Origin: Ligustrum vulgare
Taxonomy: Eukaryota; Streptophyta; Magnoliopsida; Lamiales; Oleaceae
Assembly: GCA_963555705.1 (NCBI GenBank)
Contig: OY743183.1
Span: 27,749,932 to 27,813,931 of the forward strand
Length of the DNA stretch: 64,000 nucleotides
Reading direction: 5' to 3'
In this document: one piece after another, positions 23,202-34,208 of the stretch
How positions within the stretch are numbered: the stretch's first letter is position 1
How the letters are laid out: each line of letters opens with the position of its first letter
Translations under genes and position numbers: made by a program
Notes under the pieces: generated by a model
The model's database searches: none
The model's input: only the letters and a program-made list of their open reading frames with translations
Told to the model about the DNA's origin: nothing

Positions 23202-25479
23202 TGTAGCGACCAAGAATTTTTACGCGATTAATAATTATTTTAATAGAAAATCGTGTCGCTACTATTTCACCGATTTTTATTAAGTAACGCCGTGACGTAT
23301 TCGTATAGCCAAGTCAAGAAATAATCGAGATCGTTCGATTTTAAATTAAATTCCGAATTTCTAAAAATATCTCCATTCTCTTGATTTAAAATATATTAAG
23401 TCCAAGTACTTAATTCAATGTTATCCCAATATTTATTTATACAAAAATTACTTTTATTATTGAAATTAAGAAAATATATGCAAGCATGGGAGGTTCCATT
23501 ATATGTAATCATGAAGAGCATAATATTTGTATAAATATGGAAAAGTATATGAATGATTTATATACTCCATTATATATAATCATGAAGAGCATAATATTTG
23601 TATAAATATGGAAAAGTATATGAATGATTGATAAGACTCCATTATATGTAATCATGAAGAGCATAATATTTGTATAAATATGGAAAAGTATATGAATGAT
23701 TTATATACTCCATTATATATAATCATGAAGAGCATAATATTTGTATAAATATGGAAAAGTATATGAATGATTGATAAGACTCCATTATATATAATCATGA
23801 AGAGCATAATATTTGTATAAATATGGAAAAGTATATGAATGATTGATAAGACTCCATTATATATAATCATGAAGAGCATATTATTTGTATAAATATGGAA
23901 AAGTATATGAATTGTGCTTTACTTTAAGAAAAGGATGTGTTAAAATTAATAGAATTTAATGATTATGTTTACAATATGCCAACTTTATACATCTATTTAA
24001 ACCCATCTCTTTTACACACAACTCTACACATATACACTTATTTCCAATCTCTTGACAAAATCCACAAGTAAGAGAAATTCAAGGTGGTCAAGAAAGTTTT
24101 GGTCCATTTACTACTACACTTCATTTTAATCTTTTAAAAGGTAAGTATATCTTATGTTTTTATGAAAAGTAAGTATGTTTTTATGAAAGGTAAATACACC
24201 TTATGTTTTTATGACAAGTAAGTATATCTTATGTTTTTATGAAAAGTAAGTATGTTTTTATGAAAGGTAAATACACCTTATGTTTTTATGAAAAGTAAGT
24301 ATGTTTTTATGACAAGTAAGTATATCTTATGTTTTTATGAAAAGTAAGTATGTTTTTATGAAAGGTAAATACACCTTATGTTTTTATGACAAGTAAGTAT
24401 ATCTTATGTTTTTTATGAAAAGTAAGTATGTTTTTATGACAAGTAAGTATATCTTATGTTTTTATGAAAAGTAAGTATGTTTTTATGAAAGGTAAATACA
24501 CCTTATGTTTTTATGAAAAGTAAGTATGTTTTTATGACAAGTAAGTATATCTTATGTTTTTATGAAAAGTAAGTATGTTTTTATGAAAGGTAAATACACC
24601 TTATGTTTTTATGACAAGTAAGTATATCTTATGTTTTTATGAAAAGTAAGTATGTTTTTATGAAAGGTAAATACACCTTATGTTTTTATGAAAAGTAAGT
24701 ATGTTTTTATGACAAGTAAGTATATCTTATGTTTTTATGAAAAGTAAGTATGTTTTTATGAAAGGTAAATACACCTTATGTTTTTATGACAAGTAAGTAT
24801 ATCTTATGTTTTTATGAAAAGTAAGTATGTTTTTATGACAAGTAAGTATATCTTATGTTTTTATGAAAAGTAAGTATGTTTTTATGAAAGGTAAATACAC
24901 CTTATGTTTTTATGAAAAGTAAGTATGTTTTTATGACAAGTAAGTATATCTTATGTTTTTATGAAAATGTTTGGATCATTGCTATGAAATCAATCTCACA
25001 AGATTGTTATGGGTTCCATATGATATGTTTATGATTATGCTAAGGGGACCGGAGTTTAGTAGCACTACACATAAGAATTCTTGCCATTTAAGTTCGGTAA
25101 AATTCTTGTGTCTCCCTATGTTTATGAGTATTTCGATCATATCCTATGTTATGATGAAAATGATCCATATGCATTCAAAAGAAAATTTATGCTTGGTATA
25201 CTTACTGGGATTTTATAAATCTCACTCCACGATATTTACCATTTTCAGATAATTGAAGGTTCGAGGCGGTCAACATGGAAGTGGCAAAAGTGGTTAAGAT
25301 TGATGAGATAATTATGTTGAACTTTATGTAAGAAAATTATGTTCTATTTTTATTCACAAATAAAATTATGGGATTCTAATTATTCTTTTGAATAATTTTA
25401 CATTACTATTTAAGTCTCGATAATATGATATGAGTCACTTTTAGTGGCACTCGAATGGTCGAGAATTCGGGTCGTCACA
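23202..25479 (+). repeat. Right LTR (2278 bp)
   Basis: It matches the left LTR at a constant offset of 6967 bases with no length difference. I see four substitutions, corresponding to left-LTR positions near 16434, 16613, 18098 and 18169. Confidence 0.95.
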
Positions 25480-25484
25480 ACACT
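25480..25484. other. Right 5-bp target site duplication (ACACT)
   Basis: ACACT directly after the right LTR matches 16230-16234. Confidence 0.95.
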
Positions 25485-26083
25485 AATGTGAGCATTAAGA
25501 GTCTATATTAACACGGTTTGGTCATGTTCGGGATTTGAGGAAGCTCTAGTTCTATTAAAATCTAGAAAATGCAAATTCTTTAAAAACCACTAGAGTCCAT
25601 TTACCAAGATATTTTTTGAAATATAACAACAAGAATTCTCACTTAATATATATATATTTTTTTTTTGTAATGTTGATATTGAATTCAATAAAACTTTATT
25701 TAAGCTTAGTTACAAGTTAGGATAATTCTCCAAAAAAAATATGTATTTAAGCTTAATTACAAGTTAGGATAATTCTATAAAAAAAAATAAAAATAAAAAT
25801 AAAAATTGTATATTAAGCTTAGTTCCAAATTAGAATAATTTTTAAAAAGTAAAATAAAAAATAAAATAAAATTCCGAAAACGTGTTATCCGCGTTTTGAA
25901 CATTTTTTGTTGAAATACACACAAAACGCTCAAAACGAGGTTTCGGGCGTTTTGCGTTTTGTGTACAAATTTTTTTTTTTGTTTTCCAAAATGCGTTTTC
26001 GAAAATGGTAAAGAGAACGAGTTTTTAGTATTTTCGAAAATAAAAACAGAAAACGATCTCAAAACAGCAAAGAGAACAGGGTC
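25485..26083. other. AT-rich intergenic DNA with short direct repeats
   Basis: The phrase AAGCTTAGTTACAAGTTAGG, or a close variant, occurs three times near 25702, 25748 and 25817. The stretch 25870-26080 is rich in AAAACGC/GCGTTTT phrases with dyad symmetry, resembling a MITE. No gene is seen. Confidence 0.45.
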
Positions 26084-26086
26084 TTA

Positions 26087-26629
26087 GGGTCCATTTGGAA
26101 CAGCTATTGTGAATAGAACATTTATTAATTAGTAGAGTTTTTTAAAAAGTGATGTTAACAAAAAGTAGTTCACTGTTTGGTTGTTACTCCAAAAAGTACT
26201 GTTAAGACTAAATTGATTGTTTAGCTGCAAAATTATAAAAGTGCTTTTGTATAAACTAACACTTATCATTATATCTCATAGTTAACTAAAAATTTAATAA
26301 TTATTTCACCAAATGTTGAAGTCTATATTGGGAAAAAAATTAATTAATTTTTATTCATAAAATAAAAAATTAATTAATTCATAAAATATAAAATATAAAA
26401 TATAATATTTCACTAAAAAAGTTACATTAATTTTTGTTAGAAATTAAATTTTAAAGTCACCTCCTATTCCAAGGAATTTTTTGGGAGGAACTCACGTTGA
26501 ACCAACTTTCTATAAAAGCTCTTCTAATTGTTAGAATAACTTTTAAAAAAAAATTATCAAACGAATAAAAAGTAATTTTTGGATCTCAAAAGTAATTTTT
26601 GACTTTCAAAAGTAATCTCAAATAGACCC
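26087..26629. mobile_element. Tourist-like MITE (PIF/Harbinger type)
   Basis: The 543-bp element begins GGGTCCATTTG and ends with the inverted CTCAAATAGACCC. It is flanked on both sides by TTA (26084-26086 and 26630-26632), the typical target duplication of Tourist MITEs. It has no coding capacity. Confidence 0.8.
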
Positions 26630-26924
26630 TTAATGCAATAAACACTACTTGATTTACTTGTGTGTCTAATAGTTTTTAGCCCCTGTTTTACCCCCATTTT
26701 TTCAAAACAAAATTTATTCAATACTCAATATCAATCATCTATCTTAGTCAAGTTTACCATTTTTTATTTTTCAAAAAAAATTTAACCACACATTCTCCAA
26801 AAAATATTATTCACAACCACAGTTTTTTTTCAAAAATGGGGACCAAAGACATGCTTAACTATCAACTTAAGCATTGATGATATTACTAGTACTTTCACCA
26901 ACTAGTTAAAAAAAAATACATGCC

Positions 26925-27075
26925 CCAGAGGCATGGTGCAACAGTAAGGGATGCATTGAAATTAGGGAATCGGAGGTTCGAATCTCGGCTATTCAAATGT
27001 AGCATTTAAATGTTGAAAGACAAGTGCTTACATGAATGCAGGGCAAGCAATCCCTAACTCTTTTTTTTTTTTTCT
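26925..27075 (+). mobile_element. tRNA-derived SINE-like copy
   Basis: A possible A box (TGGTGCAACAG) is followed about 35 bases later by a good B box GGTTCGAATCT at 26975-26985. A T-rich tract closes the segment near 27060-27073. Age and family are uncertain. Confidence 0.5.
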
Positions 27076-27171
27076 ACTTTCCACATCAACATTTTCTCCA
27101 CAATTTAATCTTAAAATAATATAACTCTTTCTTTCTCTCTTATCCAATCCACATCCCCAATACACACTAGT

Positions 27172-27310
27172 GATGGCAAGGGAATGAGTTCGGGTCGGGT
27201 GCTCCTGAACCATACCACGCCCCGTGGGTTTTTTATTTTTCCAAACCCGCCCGCCCAGTGAATTGCAGGGCGAGACGGGGGGAGTTCGAGGGCGGGTCAC
27301 CCCGCCGCCT
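27172..27310. mobile_element. GC-rich fragment with GGGTCGGGT motifs
   Basis: AGTGATGGCAAGGGAATGAG followed by TTCGGGTCGGGT, and later AAACCCGCCCGCCC and GGCGGGTCACCCCGCC, resemble the subterminal regions of non-autonomous hAT-type elements. No second terminus or target duplication was found, so it is probably a truncated copy. Confidence 0.4.
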
Positions 27311-27321
27311 GAAACAGTCAT

Positions 27322-27770
27322 TCTTGTATCTATGTCGGGGGATTTCTCTCTTTCAATTCAAATTCAATTACATCTTAGCAATTAAATCTAGCTCTCGACC
27401 TTTAAATATGTAAAAGAAAGTCCCAAGTAAAGACAAGTTATCTTGACGACTATAGCCACGAAGATCTCCAGCATGCTGTAGTAAAACTTATGATAAAGTC
27501 CATTATATTCACCTGGAACAACAATTCTAGAAACATATCTCAAAGGGATAAGAATTGAGTGGAAAATCCCCCAACTCTTTCTGCTAAGTTGATATATCTT
27601 GAATAGCTAGGTGTTTTAAAAAAGGTGAACAACAATTGGACAAACTTCCAGTCATCTTCTTTGAATTCCCAATTGGTTGACGCTTTAACTTATCGCCCTT
27701 ACTAAGGCATGCAGTTTATTCGCATTTTCCTTGAAACTCGCAAATTAAGGGCCTGTGCCAAAGAATCCTC
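27322..27770. other. Region upstream of the antisense retroelement gene
   Basis: No ORF is found. It may contain the 3' LTR or internal DNA of the minus-oriented gypsy element at 27.3-33 kb, but no LTR partner is present in the window. Confidence 0.35.
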
Positions 27771-27779
27771 CTATAAAGC
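27771..27779 (+). promoter_or_regulatory. TATA-like element of the antisense gene
   Basis: CTATAAAGC lies about 300 bases upstream of the ATG at 28080, in a plausible promoter position if a 5' UTR, possibly with an intron, intervenes. Confidence 0.35.
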
Positions 27780-28079
27780 CTTCCCTCCTCCCTTGTTCCA
27801 AAAGTTTTTGAATTCCTTTCTGTGGAACTAATCTCTCTACTCCTTTTCATACGCATCAACGCATTTCTTGAAGGTGTTGACCTCGCTTACTTGCTTCAAT
27901 CAATCGAAACCCCCCGTTGGCATTTTATTCATTGGAGCATCAGGCCTCTCGCACCACTCTCAGGTAACTGTTCTTTGTTTTGTGTTTGTTTTTGTTTCAA
28001 ACCCTTGAGTGTTCATTTGAAAACTCTTTTTTTCCGTATCTTCGCTCTCCTCTGGGTAAGTTTGAATTTTTTGAGAAAA

Positions 28080-30970
28080 ATGGAAAGGGTTGAGGGAATG
28101 GGTGTGCAGGAGTTAGTGGCACTGGCGATTCCTATCAGAGGTTTTTGCCCTTTGTCCTTGTCGATTTTTAGCTCCCGCTTTTTTAAAGAACAAATTAGGA
28201 GAAGGAATAGGAAATGCAGTGGTATAATTTATTTGAATGATTCTGACAGCAAAGAAGAGAAGAATCAAACCTACATGGTCCACTTATCTGCTGAAGACGA
28301 GTCCTTGCTGAGAGAGCTCCGAAGTAAACATGATAGAGATATGGGGAGAGGAGGAACGGTTGGCTCTTCGTCCGACCCACAGGATCCTAACTTAAGTGCA
28401 AGGGCCCCTTTTAGGGTGCATAGAGAGGAAATGGGGTTATCTGAAGAGGAGATCGCCCAAGTCGAGGAATGGGTGGATTATGTGAATAAGGTGTTGGGAT
28501 ACCATGTGGATCCAGAACCAAACCCCGATTCTTGGGAAAGTAGCAAGATAGTGTCTGAAATCCAGAGCATCGACTTGGCGGGCACCCCCTCAAAGTTTAG
28601 ATTGCCCGAGGAGGTCAAGTTGGTGCGTCCGACATCCTCCTGCCGACCCTGCAACCCCCTGCCAGGTTATGTAGCAATTTGCTATGACTCTCTGTCATGT
28701 GGGATGAGACTCCCACTCCACCCCTTTTTCAGGGCACTACTTAGGAGCTACAACCTGTGCCCATATCAAGTGGCTCCTAACTGCTGGACGCAAGCAGTTG
28801 GTACTTGGCTGGTGTGGCAAGAGGTCAATCCAGATTCTCCTATCTCCCTAAACATCATCCACACCCTATACACCTTGAAGAAGTTCGTCAAGAGGGACAA
28901 GGATGTGAGGGCCGACGTGAAAGATTGGTACTACTTATATTCCTGAGGCTCCTACCCTCCCATCATTACTGGGCACCCCACTTCCATAAAAAATTGGAGG
29001 AACCAATGGTTCTGGGTCACAGGAGAGTGGCAAAGCTCACTTGTGGATCCCACTCCTAAGATCACCGTACCCCGAACTCTTTCCTCCCCACGTGAGTTTT
29101 ACTTTGTTTCATTCATTTACCACCAATACTGCCATCATCCTGTGTTATGATTATTTGCTATTATTATTTTTCTATGGGTGCATTATTCACGTTTCTCCTA
29201 TCCTACTCATAATATGACTCATTTCCTTGCTCTGTTTATTACCTCAGGGCCAACCTTCCCCTCCTTGCTCTCTGATGCGGAATTACCGCTGGTGAGGCGT
29301 CTCTTTACCTACAAGGCACCTTTCAAGAAGTTATTCAACAAAACAAATTGTTCATCAAGCACGGTCTTATGCGACCTATGGGTAAGTTGCATTTTATTTT
29401 TGTTCATTTATTTATTTATTTATTTTTTTATACCAGATTTTGGTCTATTAAGACTAATCACTCCTAGCCTTAGCAGGTTCCAAGGACTTTCCCAAAATTT
29501 CTTTAAAGAGGATCATGTCTAAGAAGGTCCCTCCCCTCCTCCACCATGGCAGCGAGGTGGAAAAGAAACAGAAATCGATACTCGCCACACTTCATGGGGA
29601 GGCGACTAAACAAATGTCTGAGGTGCCTACTACAGGGCTAGAGGGTGCCTTTCCTGCCCTGATGCCTCCCCCCGCCTCGCTACCTATTGGCCCCCAACTG
29701 CCCGACGGGACTGAAGGAGGTGATCCCCAAAGGGGCCTTTCTAAAAGGAAGGGAAAAATGTCAGAAAGAGGAGGCCCCATGGGGGAGAAGGTGACCAAGA
29801 AGGGCACACTTAGAGATACTTCTTCCTAGGACATTACAGAGTCCACTTCAGAGGAGGAAGTCCTCCCCTTGAAAAGGTTAAAGAGGGGTACAGAGGCTTC
29901 TTCCATACTCCCTCCTCCTCTTCCAGAATCATTTGACCCAATGGAGGAGCCTGAGATATCCATTCCGGGCCTTCAATATGAGGTGACCCAGGCAGTGGCT
30001 GACGAGCTTGCTCGAATTAAAGCCAGCGTCCTTCCCAGAGATGTAGACTTTGATTCCAATCTCCTCGACTCCCCTGACTCTCCGCCCGCCAAAGCTGCGC
30101 TAGCCACAAGTCGATTCTGGACAGAAGACTAGTCTGCTTTTTCTTCAAGTGTCCCACCGGCTCGGAAACTGCCTCCGACCAAGGCCATGAATGTTAGGGC
30201 TTTGGTGTTAATTAATGAAGTGGAGTCTTCCGTTCTTGAGGCACAACGGGACAAGAAAGAGTTCGAAACTGCCCTTCGCCACGCGGACAAGATGCTAAAG
30301 GAAATCAATGACCTCAAGGAGCATCTGTCCATCGCCCGCAAGGCCTCCTCGGAAGACGGGCTAACGGTTAAACGCCTCCAAGAGGATAATGAGAAGCTCG
30401 AGCATGATCTTCATGCTTCCGAGGCAAATGTGGCATCCCTTTGCAAGAAATCGGATGACTCCAACCGGGCACAATCTATAACTGTCGAGGCTCTGACAGC
30501 AGCCAATACGGCCAAAGCTAAGCTGGAAACTGAGGTGGCAACAGTCACTGAGAAATTGGAGAGAGAGGCGGAGGCTCGGCAAAAGGCACAGGAGGATCTT
30601 ACATCTCTGGAACGGCACATGCAATCCAGGATCACGGAGGTTTTGGAGCGGACTATTTCGGCACGGGTGGAAGAAGCTCTGAATGCCAAGGTGTCAGAGG
30701 CGATCCAGAATTTCAAAGACACTTTTGAGGAGACGCCTGAATATGAGGCCATGCAGATGGTCTTTGGAAATATAGGGACCATGATGGCTTTGGGGGACGT
30801 AAAGGAAGCTTTCCCTACCTTGGACCTCTCCCCCCATCGAGGCCCTGTACCCCGAATCATAGGATGCGGATAAAGGTGATTCCCTTGATGATCCTGCTGA
30901 CCCTTCTCTGGAAGTGCCTGGCGAAAACTCTACAGAAGATGCCCCCCTCAATGATCCCTTTTTGTATTTA
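28080..30970 (+). pseudogene. Retroelement-associated gene, PF04195-like domain plus coiled coil, disrupted
   Basis: The first exon (28080-29091) encodes a protein with the hallmark of the 'putative gypsy-type transposon' family (PF04195): GMRLPLHPFF, then LCPYQVAPNCW and, after an in-frame TGA at 28944-28946, GHPTSIKNWRNQWFWVTGEW. Introns with GT-AG ends probably separate 29091/29248 and 29381/about 29480. The last exon is a single frame from 29515 to 30873, broken by TAG at 29827-29829 and at 30130-30132. It encodes a long charged coiled coil (about 30190-30700). Near 30850 the frame shifts, after which an acidic tail continues to about 30970. Such genes occur in Tat-lineage gypsy elements antisense to pol, which fits the minus-strand integrase at 31.6-33 kb. 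With three stops and a shift it is not functional as it stands. Confidence 0.75.
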
Positions 30971-31614
30971 TTATTGCCATTTTTATATTACATATTTCTC
31001 AGAAATTTGAAATGTAATTGAAATGTAGCGATTAATGATGTAACTATTTCATTGGCTCAATATCTTGATTATCTTGTGTAATTCAACATTTGTATGGCAG
31101 GAATATTTGGTATTTTATGACATTGTTTGTAAGAATGTGAACTTCCTAAACGTTTTGTATTCCTGATAGTCCCTCAGACGTAAGCAGCTTAAGACATTCA
31201 TGCTTACTGGTTAGGTCTGACTTGATAAACACTTGATCATATTCGTGTTATACCTTTTAGCACTTGTGATCTTATCTTCCTACAATTATTAGTTAAGCTA
31301 GCTGCTGCTGGCTGTTTATCACTTTTATCTAAGACGCAGTAAGCGTGATGCGAGCTTACAAGTCCCTTGTTTATGAAATTCAAGCATAGTACCGTTATTA
31401 TTTGAATGTCGCTTGATTATCATAGGTAGAACGATACTTTCTCATGAACAAAACAGTTTTACCATTCTTAACATTTTCCATGTTTGACAAAGAGGTTTGG
31501 ATGTGATTTGGCGTAACTCGTTGCAAAATTTCATTAACCTATGTGGGGGTCTTGCAATCATTCAATAACTACTGAATCTTGCTAAAATATTACATACCCA
31601 AGAGGAACTTAATT
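30971..31614. other. Non-coding spacer between antisense gene and pol end
   Basis: This should hold the 3' end of the plus-strand gene transcript and the 3' flank of the minus-strand pol. No gene is seen. Confidence 0.5.
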
Positions 31615-32985
31615 TTATTGAAAGTAGCGACGAAGATGATCAGTGTTCCAAGGGTTGCGCAGGGGGCCTAGATAGGTCTTCAATCATGAATGTACCGGGT
31701 ACTACCTCGGCAGTGACTTTATAAGGTCCCTCCCAATTAGGACCCAAAGTCCCTACTCCTGGTTCTTGAGTAGAGGGGAGTATTTTCTTAAGGACCAAAT
31801 CTCCAATGTTAAAGTGTCGACCTTTTACCCTTTTGTTGTAGTAGCGGACCATTTTTTTCTGGTACCTGGCCATCACCATTTGGGAATCACTCCGTCTTTC
31901 AAGGAGGAAATCCAAGTTTGCCCTTTGTGCTTCTTGATTTTCCGCCTCGTCATAATGGATTTGACGAAGAGAAGACACCCCAATCTCAACTGGACATACC
32001 ACCTCGGATCCATACATCATGGAGAAAGGCGTTTCCCCTGTGGCGGTGTGCGAGGTGGTCCGAAGTGCCCATAACACCTGTGGGAGTTCATCTACCCATG
32101 CACTATTTTTTTATTCCAACTTTCTTTTTAGGGTATTCTTTATGGTCTTGTACACGGCTTCGACCTGCCCATTTACTTGTGGGTGATGTGGAGATGAAAA
32201 TAATTTACAGATTCCCAAATCCCCGTATAACTCGTTAATATCTCTATTTTTGAACTGCTTTGCGTTGTCACTAACCAAGGAGTGTGGTATCCCAAATCTG
32301 CATTTAATATTCTTCCAGATGAACTTGGTAGTTTTGGCTTCAGTAATCCTCATCAGGGGCTCCGCCTCAACCCACTTGGTGAAGTAATCGATTGCCACTA
32401 CTGCGAAGCAATTATTACCAGTACCTCTGGGTATAGGACCAATAATTTCAACTCCCCACTTCGCGAAAGGCCAGGGACTGGTTACCACAGTCAATTTGTG
32501 ATGTGGCTAATGCGGTATGGTTGCATGTCTCTGACATTTATCGCACTTGCGGATGAAGTTATGGGAATCCTTTAGCATAGTTGGCCAAAAGTATCACTAT
32601 TTGAGGGCTTTCCAAGCTAGTGATAACGCTCCAGCGTGGTTGCCGCATATGCCCTCATGAATCTCTTTCATTATATACTGTCCTTCCTTCGGCCCAACAC
32701 ATCGCAGCAAAGGAGAGGTGTAGCTCCATTTATAAAGCAGATCGTCCAAGAGGACAAATTTTGCGGCATACCTTGCAGTTTTCGAGCTACTTCCAGCTCG
32801 TCTAGTAGGGTTTGATGCTTCAAGTATGCCAGTATAGGATTCATCCAAGAACCTTCTTCTTCTATTGCCAAAATCTCCACTCCTTGTTCGATGGAAGAGA
32901 TCGATAGATGCTCAATTGGCACCATATTGAAGAACTCGACGTCCTTACTGCTTGCTAGTTTAGACAAAGCATCGGCGTCGATTGT
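31615..32985 (-). pseudogene. Ty3/gypsy (Tat-like) RNase H end and integrase, decayed
   Basis: Reading leftward, the fragment starts with the end of RNase H (ALSKLASS), passes a linker, then an integrase HHCC zinc finger (HEG..GNHAG, and CDKCQRH near 32545). The integrase core follows with AIDYFTKWVEAEPL, LVSDNAKQF and HPQVNGQVEA, then the C-terminal part with GDLVLKK and GPNWEGPYKV. It ends at a stop at 31615-31617 in a shifted frame. Several frameshifts divide it. At the first catalytic position the usual Asp of WGxDxxGP is Glu (WGVEIIGP). The upstream reverse transcriptase is missing: the sequence is cut near 32985 by CACTA-type DNA. Confidence 0.88.
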
Positions 32986-33279
32986 TTTATAACCACCGTC
33001 ACCTTAAGTCATACTTATAGGCGTCGGTTTTCGACAACAACCGATGCCTTTTAGTATGATTTTTTTTAATTATTCATTTATTTATATTTCCATTATACCT
33101 GTAACACTATAAAAATCACATACACATCAACTAATTATCTTCAACAATTATATAATCGAGGAATGCAAAATAAAACTTAATAACTCAATAAACATAATTT
33201 TGAAATAATTAATTTTGTATTCACAATATTGTTAATAAATTTGTACATGTTAACATAAAATGAGCCAAATTTACTTACA

Positions 33280-33537
33280 CTCTTCGACGAAGTATTTGGC
33301 CCATAAATTTCGAACCTCGTCAATTTCCTCTATTGAGTAAAATTCTTGAAATGCCTAAAAATAATTAATAAGAATTAATATTTATTATGACAATTACATA
33401 TAAATCATAATTAAATAACCCTCATCAATAACTTATACCTCGTGTAAAGAAGTAAGTTGAGAATGGGCTGTGACTATCTCGAACATGTTTCTCGTAACAT
33501 AATAGTCACACTCATCTCCTCCAGGTTGCTGAGGACA
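33280..33537 (-). pseudogene. ULP1/C48 peptidase C-terminal fragment of the CACTA element
   Basis: Two short minus-strand exons are visible. The one at 33439-33537, with TTTCAG and GTATAAG borders, encodes CPQQPGGDECDYYV, matching the catalytic-cysteine region of ULP1-like proteases carried by plant CACTA elements. In that family the motif usually reads ECGYYV, so the residue after the cysteine is changed. The second, about 33286-33354, encodes YSIEEIDEVRNLWAKYF, the usual C-terminal helix. Upstream exons, including the His of the triad, are not recognisable. Confidence 0.65.
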
Positions 33538-33599
33538 CTGAAATTTGAATATTTAAAATTAAAACAACTATTAATAATCTAATGAAAGTGAATATATAT

Positions 33600-34208
33600 T
33601 AAACTAATGTGACAATTTGTAGCTACTTATAAAATTCTAGTTTTCACATCGAGATCTTTTTTCAATTTACATTGGATGTTGCCTTCTTGCCTCCTAATGA
33701 GCAAAATGCTCGAAAGGCCCTAAAGTTTCAATAACTATGAATAAGTTATAAAAATAATAATAAAACTCAAAATTCTTACATAAATTTTGTCATAGTCTCC
33801 CCTATAAATTGAATGTAACCAACCTGTATAGATACCTATATATTATTGAAAATTATCCTAACAATTATCATAATCACAACACAAACACATCAATTTCACC
33901 TCAAACTCTCTACAATTATCCCATGAAAGTAACCCAACTTATCTACAATGCACTAAATACAAAAGTTTGAATACTGCAATAATTACTTACACATTCACTG
34001 ACGGCTTGATTTCTATGTTACGCCTATATGATTTTGCTGAATCTACAAAGTACACAGTATTGGCTTTAAAACATATCGCAAGCAACGTCCAATGATTTCA
34101 ACGTATTTTGTTTTATTTTCCTCGGCACATTTCATAAACTCTTCAACTCATTTCACATATTAATGTATATTACGTCTCCCATACATCCAACTCCGATCTA
34201 TATCTAAT
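33600..34208. other. CACTA interior, no clear coding
   Basis: AT-rich sequence with remnants of exons on the minus strand that I could not assign. Phrases such as CTCCCCTATAAATTG anticipate the tandem repeat to the right. Confidence 0.4.

Larger units (their letters stand above)
16235..25479 (+). mobile_element. Young non-autonomous LTR retrotransposon carrying two host-like ORFs
   Basis: The 9245-bp element has two 2278-bp LTRs beginning TGTAGC and ending GTCACA, a 5-bp target duplication, a primer-binding site directly after the left LTR and a purine tract directly before the right LTR. The plus-strand orientation follows from the PBS and PPT. The 4.69-kb interior has no gag, protease, reverse transcriptase or integrase that I can recognise. 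Instead it holds two antisense ORFs (LOG-like, 20843-21433; unknown Cys-cluster protein, 21730-22329). The phrase TTTCGAGGACGAAATT before the PPT is typical of Ty3/gypsy elements, many of them chromoviruses, so mobilisation by a gypsy partner is inferred. By eye the LTRs differ at about four positions and have no length difference, so insertion was recent. Confidence 0.95.
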
